Below, one piece after another: positions 27,697-35,052 of a stretch of 47,433 nucleotides of DNA (positions are counted from its first letter, which is position 1; every line of letters starts with the position of its first letter). The stretch is from Comamonadaceae bacterium CG2_30_57_122 (GTDB taxonomy: Bacteria; Pseudomonadota; Gammaproteobacteria; Burkholderiales; Burkholderiaceae_C), in the NCBI GenBank assembly GCA_001871515.1, contig MNXW01000276.1, positions 1 through 47,433 on the forward strand. Reading direction: 5' to 3'. The notes under the pieces are model-generated. The model did no database searches and had not been told where the DNA came from. It was given only the letters and a program-made list of their open reading frames with translations. Made by a program: the position numbers and the translations under genes.

Positions 27697-28595
27697 GTTG
27701 CAGTCACTCCTTCGTTCCAGTGCAATTTTTCTCTGAGGGTGTCAAAGTACGACCAGCCTTTGGGGTGCAGAAACCGCACATGGTGGTCAGAGCGGGTGAC
27801 CTCTATGCGGTCGCCGTGCAGCAAGGAGGCCAGAGACTGCATGTCAAAACTGGCACTGGCATCTCTACCTGCTACTATTTCAATAGCTATATGCGAAGTA
27901 TTAGCAAGGACTATAGGCCTGTTTGATAATGTATGTGGGGCAATCGGAACCATCACCCAACCCGGAATCGAGGGGTGCAGCAAGGGCCCGCCCGAAGACA
28001 GTGCGTAAGCCGTGGAGCCGGTGGGCGTGGCGATGATCAGGCCGTCAGCGCGTTGGTTGGCCACAAAATGACCGTCCACCTCCACCCGCAATTCCACCAT
28101 GCCCGAGGCGGCTCCCCGGTTAACCACCACATCGTTCATGGCCATGGCCTTGAATACGCAATGTCCATCACGCATGACGCGGGCGTTCATCAGGCTGCGG
28201 TGGTCTTCCACATAATGGCCGCGCAGCATGGGTTGAAGGCTTTCGGCAAAGCTGCCATAGGGAATGTCGGTGATGAAACCAAGCCGCCCCTGGTTGATGC
28301 CAATCAGGGGCACGCCGTAGGGAGCCAGCTGGCGGCCAATGCCCAGCATGGTGCCGTCACCTCCCACCACCAACCCCAGGTCGCACTGCGCACCAATCTG
28401 CGCCACGTCCATCAGGGGGTAACCGGTCAGCCCCATGTTGTGCGCGGTGTCTTGCTCGATGGCTACTTCGCAGCCTTGATTGTCCAGAAAATCAATCACC
28501 GCTTCCAGGGCGTTGCGTGAGCCGATGCCCGAAGCACCAGAGGCAATGGCCTGGTATTTGCCGATCAATGCCACGTGATGGAAATTTGACTTCAT
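27693..28595 (-). CDS. nadK: NAD kinase
   Basis: A 300-residue kinase that makes NADP from NAD. It shows [14 protein letters not shown] (about 79-92), [12 protein letters not shown], the conserved NDVVVNRG (E/D binding), and [20 protein letters not shown] with PTGSTAY. The ATG at 28595 is used, with a TTG at 28601 as an alternative. The segment [19 protein letters not shown] is encoded by a dispersed repeat read in antisense. It diverges from hrcA with 28 bases between starts. Confidence 0.95.
   Translation of the reverse strand: MKSNFHHVALIGKYQAIASGASGIGSRNALEAVIDFLDNQGCEVAIEQDTAHNMGLTGYPLMDVAQIGAQCDLGLVVGGDGTMLGIGRQLAPYGVPLIGINQGRLGFITDIPYGSFAESLQPMLRGHYVEDHRSLMNARVMRDGHCVFKAMAMNDVVVNRGAASGMVELRVEVDGHFVANQRADGLIIATPTGSTAYALSSGGPLLHPSIPGWVMVPIAPHTLSNRPIVLANTSHIAIEIVAGRDASASFDMQSLASLLHGDRIEVTRSDHHVRFLHPKGWSYFDTLREKLHWNEGVTAT
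27867..27930 (+). repeat. Dispersed CTATT/GGGCTA repeat, copy 6 (inside nadK)
   Basis: Plus strand: GCTACTATTTCAATAGCTAT, then ATGCGAAGTATTAGC, then AAGGACTATAGGCCTGTTTG. It is antisense to nadK and translated there as [19 protein letters not shown]. Confidence 0.65.
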
Positions 28596-28623
28596 TTGCA
28601 AATTACATCACTAAAATGAAACG

Positions 28624-29628
28624 ATGCTCGATGACCGTGCCAAGTTATTGTTGAAAGCGCTGGTTGAACGCTACATTGCCGACGGCCAACCGGTGGGTTC
28701 GCGCACCTTGTCACGCGCGTCTGGCCTGGAGTTGTCACCCGCCACCATCCGCAATGTGATGTCTGACCTGGAAGAGCTGGGGCTGATCGCCAGCCCGCAT
28801 ACCTCGGCCGGGCGCATCCCAACTGCGCGTGGCTACCGTTTGTTTGTCGACACCATGCTGACTGTGCAGCGGGGTGAATTGGGTCCGCACAGCCTGGCTC
28901 CCGATCAACCCCAAAAAGTAATTTCAAACGCTGCCAACCTGCTGTCGAGTTTGTCGCAGTTTGTGGGTGTGGTGATCGCGCCACGGCGAACCTCGGTTTT
29001 TCATCACATCGAATTTTTGCGCCTGTCTGACCGGCGCGTGCTGGTCATCATTGTGTCGCCCGAAGGGGATGTGCAAAACCGGGTCATCTTCACTGAATCA
29101 GACTACACCCAGGCCAATTTGGTTGAGGCGGCGAATTACCTCAATGCCCATTACGTGGGTCTGGCCATTGACCAGGTGCGCGAACGTCTGAAAGCTGAGG
29201 TTGACTCCCTGCGTACCGAGATTGCAGCCTTGATGCAGGCGGCTGTGGCTGCCAATTCCGAGGTGTTGTCAGAGGCACAGGATGAGGTGGTGATCTCGGG
29301 AGAACGAAATCTGCTGTCGGTCAGTGACTTCTCCAACGACATGAGCCACTTGCGCCGCGCGTTTGATTTGTTTGAACAAAAGGCGCAACTCATGCGACTG
29401 CTCGATGTCACCGGTCAAGCCGAAGGAGTGCGTATTTTCATTGGCGGAGAAAGTCAGGTGGTGCCCTTTGAAGACCTGTCCATCGTCAGCGCACCCTATG
29501 AGGTGGACGGCATGGTGGTGGGTACCCTGGGCGTGGTGGGTCCCACCCGCATGGCTTACGACCGCATGATCCAGATTGTGGACATTACCTCTAAATTGGT
29601 CAGCAACGCACTGAGTCACCACAAGTAG
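28624..29628 (+). CDS. hrcA: Heat-inducible transcription repressor HrcA
   Basis: A 334-residue repressor of groE/dnaK-type genes. The N-terminal winged helix has [15 protein letters not shown] and [19 protein letters not shown], then [20 protein letters not shown]; the C-terminal GAF-like domain contains IFIGGE and [13 protein letters not shown]. It would bind CIRCE operators. No CIRCE element (TTAGCACTC-N9-GAGTGCTAA) is visible upstream of hrcA here, so autoregulation is not supported by the sequence. Confidence 0.96.
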   Translation: MLDDRAKLLLKALVERYIADGQPVGSRTLSRASGLELSPATIRNVMSDLEELGLIASPHTSAGRIPTARGYRLFVDTMLTVQRGELGPHSLAPDQPQKVISNAANLLSSLSQFVGVVIAPRRTSVFHHIEFLRLSDRRVLVIIVSPEGDVQNRVIFTESDYTQANLVEAANYLNAHYVGLAIDQVRERLKAEVDSLRTEIAALMQAAVAANSEVLSEAQDEVVISGERNLLSVSDFSNDMSHLRRAFDLFEQKAQLMRLLDVTGQAEGVRIFIGGESQVVPFEDLSIVSAPYEVDGMVVGTLGVVGPTRMAYDRMIQIVDITSKLVSNALSHHK

Positions 29629-29652
29629 GCCTTTACAATCGTTCGTTCGATC

Positions 29653-29729
29653 GGGCCGTTAGCTCAGTTGGTTAGAGCAGAGGACTCATAATCCTTTGGT
29701 CCACAGTTCAAGTCTGTGACGGCCTACCA
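29653..29729 (+). tRNA. tRNA with CAT anticodon, probably tRNA-Ile2 (lysidine type)
   Basis: 77 nt with encoded CCA. Acceptor GGGCCGT pairs with ACGGCCT. Anticodon loop CTCATAA gives CAT. Two features favour tRNA-Ile2 (C34 converted to lysidine by TilS) over elongator tRNA-Met: C4-G69 and C5-G68 in the acceptor stem, and the variable region TTGGTC, both as in E. coli tRNA-Ile2. It is not initiator tRNA (no mismatched 1-72 pair of that type and no GGG/CCC anticodon stem). Confidence 0.85.
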
Positions 29730-29740
29730 TCGAAAAAAAT

Positions 29741-29749
29741 TGCTATAAT
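29741..29749 (+). promoter_or_regulatory. Extended -10 promoter for tRNA-Arg
   Basis: TGCTATAAT (TG-N-TATAAT) ends 10 bases before the tRNA-Arg 5' end. No good -35 is present because that position falls in the preceding tRNA. A consensus extended -10 can act without one. Confidence 0.6.
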
Positions 29750-29759
29750 TCAGAGCTTA

Positions 29760-29836
29760 GCGGCTGTAGCTCAGTTGGATAGAGTACTTGGCTACGAACC
29801 AAGGGGTCGTGGGTTCAATTCCTGCCAGCCGCACCA
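29760..29836 (+). tRNA. tRNA-Arg(ACG), island attachment target
   Basis: 77 nt with encoded CCA. Acceptor GCGGCTG pairs with CAGCCGC. The anticodon arm TTGG-CTACGAA-CCAA gives ACG (A34 probably edited to inosine). The T loop is GGTTCAATTCC. From base 29792 onwards its 3' part is duplicated at 45649-45694; the island inserted there and left this tRNA copy intact. Confidence 0.95.
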
Positions 29837-29837
29837 T
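29792..29837. repeat. attL: 3' end of tRNA-Arg, left attachment repeat
   Basis: 46 bases, starting CTACGAACCAAGGGGT and ending CCGCACCAT, match 45649-45694 at 45 positions; the single difference is C at 29808 and A at 45665. The repeat begins in the anticodon loop and runs through CCA, the usual target segment for P4-type tyrosine integrases. Confidence 0.93.
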
Positions 29838-29845
29838 ATGAATCA

Positions 29846-29877
29846 AGGACTTAGCGTCGAAAGACACTAAGTCCTTT
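29846..29877. terminator. Hairpin terminator just inside the island's left end
   Basis: AAGGACTTAG and CTAAGTCCTT pair over a 12-base loop, followed by TCTTCTTTCC. It would stop transcription from the tRNA-Arg promoter from reading into the island. Confidence 0.65.
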
Positions 29878-30026
29878 CTTCTTTCCGGCGTTGCTCTTTC
29901 TTCTGGTTGCCGTTTCTCCAAACCTTCCTCGAATAGCAATCCTGCGAGATTAAGGGTTGAACTGACTCTGAGCGTTTGCACAGCAGGGGTTTTGCTCGCA
30001 TTTTCTCTTGTTCGATGTCCGTAGAT

Positions 30027-30092
30027 TTGCTACTTTATTAATAGCAGCTTGCGCACGTTCTACGAGGGCTAGAGGCCTATTTGGCATATAAA
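30027..30092 (+). repeat. Dispersed CTATT/GGGCTA repeat, copy 7
   Basis: TTGCTACTTTATTAATAGCA, then GCTTGCGCACGTTCTACGA, then GGGCTAGAGGCCTATTTGG: a near-consensus copy. With copy 9 it forms long diverged direct repeats (both continue into TGATCAGCCA and a GGCGGC stretch) that bracket most of the hairpin-rich region. Confidence 0.85.
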
Positions 30093-30859
30093 AAGTGCTG
30101 CGCATGGGTTTGATCAGCCACCGCGAAGGCGGCAGACAGTGACGACCCTTCGGCGTTCGATGTTGACGGGTTACCTCTACCAGCGCGGTCATGCCGGGCA
30201 CGTTGCCTGCTGAATGGCGCTGCGCGCTGGTGGCAGCGCACCCAACATCACCGCTTTCGTATTGCGTGAGTCTGTAGCTTTGGTCAGTGGCCAATGCGGA
30301 GTACCGCAATGGCCAGGCACCACGAGGCTGTCGCGTGGCTTCGGCCAGCAGCGCGGTCATGCTGGGCGGCCTGTTTTTTTGATTGAACTGCGCTGCGCGC
30401 TGTGGGCCAGTCCACCCAGCATCACCGCTTTCGTTTTGCCAGCGCTGTTGTGTCATTCAGTGCACGCGGCGCTGCTGCGCCCCGTACAGGTGATGGGGAG
30501 TTACATCGCCAGTGCTTCGCAAGTGTTGGTCAGTGCGCTGGAGCGCAGATATGGCCTCGGCTCGCTGGCGCATCGTGCTGGCGGCGCGGTAGCCAGCAGC
30601 GTGACCATGTGCCCCCGTGAGTCGCTTCGCTTTGTCACAGAGGCACATCGTCACTTTTCGCCAGTTCGTGAGGCCGGTTGTGCCAGTCAGCCGCAAAGGC
30701 GGCGTACCGCCCTTGCAGAGTCACACCCAATGAAAGCATGTGCTTCGCAAGGTGGCAGTCAGAGCGCTGTGGCGCTGGGTGTTGGTCTCGGCTCGCTGGC
30801 GCATCGTGGCTGGTTGCCCAGTTCGACCGCTGTTGGTGATCCGCAGCTACGGCAAAGTT

Positions 30860-30963
30860 ACATAACGCCGCATTGCATTCAGTGTCCGCCAGTCAGTCGC
30901 TAAAGCTCCTTTTGTGGCGGCCACCGCTGCGCGCCCTGCGGGTGAAAGCAACAGGCGTTATGC
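30860..30963 (+). other. Integron attC-like imperfect palindrome
   Basis: ACATAAC (30860-30866) and GTTATGC (30957-30963) stand like R'' and R' boxes; CATAACGCC and GGCGTTATG are perfect inverted repeats 102 bases end to end, with further partial pairing inside. GTTATGC departs from the GTTRRRY consensus at one position. No integron integrase gene is in the window, so this is a resemblance only. Confidence 0.35.
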
Positions 30964-31230
30964 AAAATTGCCTACGCTGAAGCGGTCGCGTCAGCCGCCT
31001 GCACTCCCCAGCCGCTTCGCGTCTTACGTGCAGTCGCCCGTCGCCCTTGTGGTGTGCTGGCACCGTGGCATTAGTCAGGCGCTGCGCGCATGGTTCTGGT
31101 CAGCGGCTTCGCCGTGCATCTGGTGTTTGCCCCCGCCCACCCCTGGGCTTGCTTGCTTCGCAGCATCGCCCGCGCGGTCTGCCCGTCCGCCCCCCAAGGG
31201 GGCTCCCTCAGTCCGCGCGCCAACTGGGTC

Positions 31231-31290
31231 GTTTTTGCTACATGTTTGGTAGCTTGTAACGCAAGGAATACGAGGGCTACAGGCCTGACG
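31231..31290 (+). repeat. Dispersed CTATT/GGGCTA repeat, copy 8
   Basis: TTGCTACATGTTTGGTAGCT, then TGTAACGCAAGGAATACGA, then GGGCTACAGGCCTGACGGCC. It runs directly into the double hairpin at 31279-31320. Confidence 0.7.
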
Positions 31291-31320
31291 GCCTGTAAGC
31301 CAGCGTGGCCGCTGGCTTAC
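31279..31320. repeat. Double hairpin
   Basis: ACAGGCC-TGAC-GGCCTGT (31279-31296) overlaps by two bases GTAAGCCAGCG-TGGC-CGCTGGCTTAC (31295-31320). Both stems are perfect. The two-hairpin layout recalls the REP-like unit at 783-830, but the stem sequences differ. Confidence 0.65.
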
Positions 31321-31344
31321 TACTCGGGCAAAAACGTTGCCGAA

Positions 31345-31412
31345 CTAGCTATTTAATTCATAGCTGCTTACGCACGTTCTACGGGGGCTAGCGGCATAAA
31401 AGGCATAAAGTT
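31345..31412 (+). repeat. Dispersed CTATT/GGGCTA repeat, copy 9
   Basis: AGCTATTTAATTCATAGCTG, then CTTACGCACGTTCTACGG, then GGGCTAGCGGCATAAAAGGC. It is closest to copy 7 and in the same orientation. Confidence 0.8.
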
Positions 31413-31467
31413 TCGCTGCACAGCGGTGTGATCAGCCATTCAGATGGCGGCTATCTCGACAGCTTTG

Positions 31468-32055
31468 TCAGTGGCGGGCGTGTTCATCTTCGGTTCCTTG
31501 CGGTATGGATGTGGGGTGCGCAGTGAAGCCGTCACAGCGCTGGAGTTGCATCACCAGATCGACAGGCAGTTGCGCATCGCGCGAGCGGATAGCGACACCG
31601 GCGGCCTGCCAGTTGCCACAGCGCCATGACCCGGCCCCATGCCCGGCAAAGTGCTTGCACTCCAGGCAAACGCGCCGGTCGTCCTGATCACGATCCCGCA
31701 GCACCAGCTTCTCGGCCAGCGCTTCGCCGTCGTTACGGGCTAAGCCCTTGTCGGTGAACTTGTGCAGGCGCGCCGCGAAGGTGTCAATCTCCGCCCCATT
31801 CATGGCCGATGAATGCGGCCAACACCAGCGGTCGAGGTCTTCGGTCACCGCAATGGAAGAATCGTGTTTTTCCAATACGGCGGGGGAGGGCACTGCCAAA
31901 ACTGACGAAAGCTGCTCTGGCTTTGCAGAAACGGCCTCGGTAGCTACTGCCGAAACTGCCAAAAGTCTCGCAACAGCGGTTTCGTCAGTTTTGGCAGTGC
32001 CGTTCTGGCCCTTTTGTGCAATTGCAGCCTTTGCACGTTCCGCCCAGGTGATCAT
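31468..32055 (-). CDS. Small Cys-containing island protein of unknown function
   Basis: A 195-residue protein starting MITWAERAKAAIAQKGQNGT. The first 80 residues are low complexity (Ala/Val/Thr/Glu); the middle has DLDRWCWPHSSAMNGAEID; and a possible zinc site CLECKHF...WRCGNW follows at about 140-160. I do not recognise a described function. The ATG overlaps the DUF3987 gene stop (ATGA), so it is translated with it and probably belongs to the replication-type module. An open frame reaching upstream to 32349 is antisense to nothing real and only overlaps DUF3987; I do not use it. Confidence 0.65.
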   Translation of the reverse strand: MITWAERAKAAIAQKGQNGTAKTDETAVARLLAVSAVATEAVSAKPEQLSSVLAVPSPAVLEKHDSSIAVTEDLDRWCWPHSSAMNGAEIDTFAARLHKFTDKGLARNDGEALAEKLVLRDRDQDDRRVCLECKHFAGHGAGSWRCGNWQAAGVAIRSRDAQLPVDLVMQLQRCDGFTAHPTSIPQGTEDEHARH

Positions 32056-33680
32056 TTCGCCACCTTCTTGATTTGCGGGTTGACGTAATAGCGCACCGTC
32101 GGGCGACCCAGTGTGTTGATGCCGTCCTGACTTTGCACATGGCCGTTTTCTTCCAAGATGGCCAGGGCGGTTTCGGCCTGTAGGGCGGTGGTGACGCCTG
32201 ACCATTGCTTGCGCACCATGTCGCGGACCGTGAAACCGTCCTCCAACTTGCCCTCGGCCAGTCGGCGGCTGACCATGCGGGCAGTGGTCACCTTGGCGGC
32301 CTCTACCAGCCCATAGATGCGTCGTGCATGGCCTGTCAGGTACTCGCACCAGGCGGCTGCGCGCAGTGCGCCGGTGGCCGTTACCGGGCCAATGGAGCCT
32401 TCTGCCAAGTGCAGGATTAGCGCGATGGAGCAGAACAGTTTTTCAAACTTTCCAAAGTGCTGCTGCATCAACGGGTTTTGCTCGCGGGCGATGTGCACCG
32501 TGTGCAGCTCGGTGCACCACTCCACAAAGATGTCTTGCGCGTCGTCGTCAAAGCAGAAATGCGGCAGCTTCACAAAGTCGTCGTTGGGTGCCGCGCCGTC
32601 CTGCACGGGGTCAAACACAGCCAGCCGGTCAAACAGATCACGCACAGCTTCACGCGCGCCCTTGACCGGGTAGCGGTCGCGCCATTCCCAAGCAACAGCG
32701 TTGGGGTACACCATCACTTGAAACCGCTGGATGCGGCCATCGTTGTCCAACGAGTTGGTGATACCGGCGAGGTAGCGCTCCAGCAATTCCGGCTGTATGC
32801 CGCCGAACACCGAGATGCACAGGTTTTTGATGTGCAGGCTCCCGCGCCCGATGCGGTCAATGTTGAAGCTGGCTGTACCGTTCCAGCCCTCCAGATAAAA
32901 AGCCTTGTCGCCTTCTTTGCCTTCTTTCTCCCAGGAGGCAAGCAGGCCGATCAACTCGTCCCGATAGACAAGCATCCCCTGCGGGTTATGCACTAGCAAG
33001 TCGCCCAACTTTTCCACCGTGGAGTCGTTGGATTTGAACCGGCGTTCCTTGGGCTCTTCCGGGGCTTGCAGGTCTTGCAGGTCGGCAATTGCGGCATTCA
33101 TCTTGAGGTGGTCTGGCTTGCCGCCTGCGGCCTTCTTCATGCTGGCCTTGACGGCGGATTGGTGCGCCTCAAAGGCAGCGGTTTCGGCGGCAAAAATCTT
33201 CTTGGCATCCTCTAGTTTCTCGGCTTCTTTGGCTTCCAGCCGGTCGAGAAAGCGCGTCACCGTGCCCAGGGCGGGAGACTTTTTGGAAGACGGGTCGCCC
33301 ACAATGCCACCAAACAGATTCGGGGTGACGATCCAGTCGTCCCGGCGCTTGGGCTTGATGCCGCAGCGCGCACCAATGACCGAGCCCAGGCAGACGACAA
33401 GCGCCGCCGCGATGTAGTCGGGCGAACAGGGCATGCGGTCGGCTTCGTCCAGTACAAAGTCGGCCAGCGTTGGGGGTAGTAGTGTCTTCGCGTCGAAGTC
33501 TGGAGCAAGGGGAAGATCAGTTTTTATCTCCGTGGGTGCTGGCCATATGCCTAATTGGCCTGTAGCCCACGTGGAATGTGCGTTAGCAGCTACTGAATTA
33601 ATAGCGTAATCAATGCACTCCTTTACCGCGTCTGGCCCTGCCAATAGATGTAAATCGTTGAAGTCGGTCATGTTGTTCAT
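32052..33680 (-). CDS. DUF3987-family protein (primase-helicase-like)
   Basis: A 542-residue protein of the DUF3987/YfjI type. IAAALVVCLGSVIGARCGIK is followed by NLFGGIVGDPSSKKSPAL, whose GDPSSKKSP is a P-loop-like motif (about residues 126-134). YRDELIGLLASWEKEG, AFYLEGWNGTASFNIDR and a winged-helix-like C-terminus complete it. Members are found in islands and phages next to TOPRIM proteins and are thought to act in replication. The ATG overlaps the TOPRIM gene stop (ATGA). Residues about 26-48 (YAINSVAANAHSTWATGQLG) are encoded by a dispersed repeat inserted in frame. Confidence 0.8.
   Translation of the reverse strand: MNNMTDFNDLHLLAGPDAVKECIDYAINSVAANAHSTWATGQLGIWPAPTEIKTDLPLAPDFDAKTLLPPTLADFVLDEADRMPCSPDYIAAALVVCLGSVIGARCGIKPKRRDDWIVTPNLFGGIVGDPSSKKSPALGTVTRFLDRLEAKEAEKLEDAKKIFAAETAAFEAHQSAVKASMKKAAGGKPDHLKMNAAIADLQDLQAPEEPKERRFKSNDSTVEKLGDLLVHNPQGMLVYRDELIGLLASWEKEGKEGDKAFYLEGWNGTASFNIDRIGRGSLHIKNLCISVFGGIQPELLERYLAGITNSLDNDGRIQRFQVMVYPNAVAWEWRDRYPVKGAREAVRDLFDRLAVFDPVQDGAAPNDDFVKLPHFCFDDDAQDIFVEWCTELHTVHIAREQNPLMQQHFGKFEKLFCSIALILHLAEGSIGPVTATGALRAAAWCEYLTGHARRIYGLVEAAKVTTARMVSRRLAEGKLEDGFTVRDMVRKQWSGVTTALQAETALAILEENGHVQSQDGINTLGRPTVRYYVNPQIKKVAK
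33544..33610 (-). repeat. Dispersed CTATT/GGGCTA repeat, copy 10 (in frame inside the DUF3987 gene)
   Basis: Read on the minus strand: TACGCTATTAATTCAGTAGC, then TGCTAACGCACATTCCACG, then TGGGCTACAGGCCAATTAGG. It is translated in frame as YAINSVAANAHSTWATGQLG without breaking the gene. Confidence 0.85.
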
Positions 33681-34498
33681 GCTGCCGCCGCCTTAAATAC
33701 GGGTACGGCAAGGGTGGCCCCCGTTACTTGCACCGCTGCCGTGGCTTTGGTCATGCCTGGGTTGCCGGGGGTCTGGTGGTCGTCGTCAGCAGCGATGATG
33801 ATTTTCAAAGCCGGGTACTTGGTGCGCAGTGCCACAGCGACCGCTTCTAGATTTCCCGCATTGAATGCGACAGCGACAGCGTGGCCGGTGCATTCATGGA
33901 TGCTTGCGCCGGTGGCAAAACCCTCGCAGACGATCAGCGCGCCATTGGGCTTGCCAATGCCGAAGTAACAGCCTTTGACCCGCCCACCCGACATAAACAT
34001 CTTGGTGCCGTCCGGCGCGATGGTTTGCAAGCTGTGCACGGTGCCTGCCGTGTCGCGCATCGGGATCAACAGTTTGTCGCCTTCGATTCTTGCGCCATGG
34101 GACTGGATGCCTTTGCGAGTCAGGTAGTCGTGCTGGGTGCAGAGTGTGGCTGCCGTCCAGCGCTTGAGTGCGTCGGCTGCTGCCAATTGCTGGCGTTGTG
34201 CCAGGTCGTCTTCACGCTGGCGCTGCATGGTCTTGACGCGCTCACGGTGCGCAAGCCGTTCCGCGTCGGTCATGGACGTGTCGGTCTTGCTGCACCAGTT
34301 TTGCGTGAAGCCCTCGCGCCAGTCGCCAAACGCCCCTGCGGCGATGCCGTCGGTGTGCAGCATGTACCAACCGTTTTTGTGGGTGGGTCTGCCGTTGGTA
34401 CTGAAACGGTGGATTGCGCCATCGTCAATGATTTCAATCGGTGGTGTCAGTCCCGCCGCCGCAATGGCCAGCCGGAATTGGTCGGTCAGGTCGTTCAT
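33677..34498 (-). CDS. TOPRIM-domain protein, primase-like
   Basis: A 273-residue protein starting MNDLTDQFRLAIAAAGLTPP. The N-terminal part (HRFSTNGRPTHKNGWYMLHT) is the short domain often fused to island primases. The TOPRIM half contains ALIVCEGFATGASIHECTG (catalytic Glu in CEGxATG) and IIIAADDDHQTPGNPGMTKA (the DxD motif), like the P4/DnaG-type TOPRIM in the alpha and RepB-like primases. Paired with the DUF3987 protein it would form a split primase-helicase for island replication. The ATG at 34498 is chosen; upstream codons in frame look non-coding. Confidence 0.83.
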   Translation of the reverse strand: MNDLTDQFRLAIAAAGLTPPIEIIDDGAIHRFSTNGRPTHKNGWYMLHTDGIAAGAFGDWREGFTQNWCSKTDTSMTDAERLAHRERVKTMQRQREDDLAQRQQLAAADALKRWTAATLCTQHDYLTRKGIQSHGARIEGDKLLIPMRDTAGTVHSLQTIAPDGTKMFMSGGRVKGCYFGIGKPNGALIVCEGFATGASIHECTGHAVAVAFNAGNLEAVAVALRTKYPALKIIIAADDDHQTPGNPGMTKATAAVQVTGATLAVPVFKAAAA

Positions 34499-34595
34499 AC
34501 ACACCCTTTCAACGCAACACCCAAGAGGATGGCAACGGCGTAGGGCGCGGACTGAATCAGCCAAGAGGCGAGGGCATGAAAAGTGGTCTTCATGG

Positions 34596-34853
34596 CTACA
34601 GCCCCCAAGCTGCCATCAGCTCTTGGCGCTTGGTGTGCAGCGTCTCGACCAATTCGCGGATTTGGGTATCCGTCTTGCCCGAGATACGAGCGGCATTCAG
34701 CGCTTCAATCTCATTGGACGGCCAGCCGACGGCGCGCGGCCCAAGGCTGACGGGCTTGGTCCACAAGCCTTGCGCAATGCGCAGGTAGATGGTGGAGCGG
34801 GAGTAGCCCGATTGGGTTTTGGCAGCAGGGATACGCAGGATGGTGGTCGTCAT
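34596..34853 (-). CDS. AlpA-family DNA-binding regulator
   Basis: An 85-residue winged-helix protein starting MTTTILRIPAAKTQSGYSRS, with TIYLRIAQGLWTKPVSLGPR and AVGWPSNEIEALNAARISG: the AlpA/MerR-like layout (recognition helix SRSTIYLRIAQGL, then wing GPRAVGWPSNEI). In P4 and CP4-57-type elements AlpA regulates integrase or excision. A GAGG Shine-Dalgarno-like stretch precedes the ATG at 34853. It is first in the minus-strand replication module. Confidence 0.88.
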   Translation of the reverse strand: MTTTILRIPAAKTQSGYSRSTIYLRIAQGLWTKPVSLGPRAVGWPSNEIEALNAARISGKTDTQIRELVETLHTKRQELMAAWGL

Positions 34854-35022
34854 GTTGGGTCCTCTTTGACGGGTATGGAATGAACTCAGACGCAAGTTTG
34901 GTTGGGCGTTTTGGGCGACAAAAGGCCCACGCGGTGGCGTGCTGCGAGTGCTGTTTCAGAGGGAAAGAGGGATGCGCGGCCTGGAACAGAACAGCGCGAA
35001 AGGAAGTGCTGTCAGGCGTAAA

Positions 35023-35049
35023 AGTTGGGCGAAAACTTTCCGCCCAACT
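35023..35049 (-). terminator. Rho-independent terminator after the unknown gene pair
   Basis: AGTTGGGCG and CGCCCAACT pair over a 9-base loop. On the minus strand a TTTTA tract follows the stem. It lies four bases past the stop at 35053. The gap 34854-35052 otherwise holds the alpA promoter region. Confidence 0.7.
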
Positions 35050-35052
35050 ATT

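Larger units (their letters stand above)
29838..31467. other. Non-coding, hairpin-rich region of the island
   Basis: About 1.6 kb without a convincing gene. It is crowded with short palindromes such as GCGCTGCGCGC, GTGCTTCGCAAG and CGCTGGAGCG. It includes two diverged copies of one module (30180-30265 and 30344-30440) in which GCGGTCATGCTGGG can pair with CCCAGCATCACCGC, and two copies of another (30511-30582 and 30740-30812) with GCTCGCTGGCGCATCGTG. Three dispersed repeat copies and an attC-like palindrome (30860-30963) lie here too. A 229-codon frame (30214-30903) exists but it simply translates the repeats (ITAFVL twice, GLGSLAHR twice), so I do not call it a gene. Confidence 0.6.

Noticed and set aside
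28596-28623. CIRCE operator upstream of hrcA
   Set aside because: No TTAGCACTC-N9-GAGTGCTAA-like inverted repeat is present in the hrcA/nadK gap.
29757-29981. Minus-strand frame across tRNA-Arg (RLAGIEPTTPWFVAKYS)
   Set aside because: It is the reverse translation of the tRNA gene, a common false annotation.
30214-30903. 229-codon plus-strand open frame in the island
   Set aside because: Its translation only mirrors the DNA modules (ITAFVL and GLGSLAHR each twice), no start signal, no domain, and hairpins run throughout; more likely non-coding.
29838-31467. CRISPR array
   Set aside because: The repeats are diverged, irregularly spaced palindromic modules, not short identical repeats with unique spacers, and no cas gene is present.
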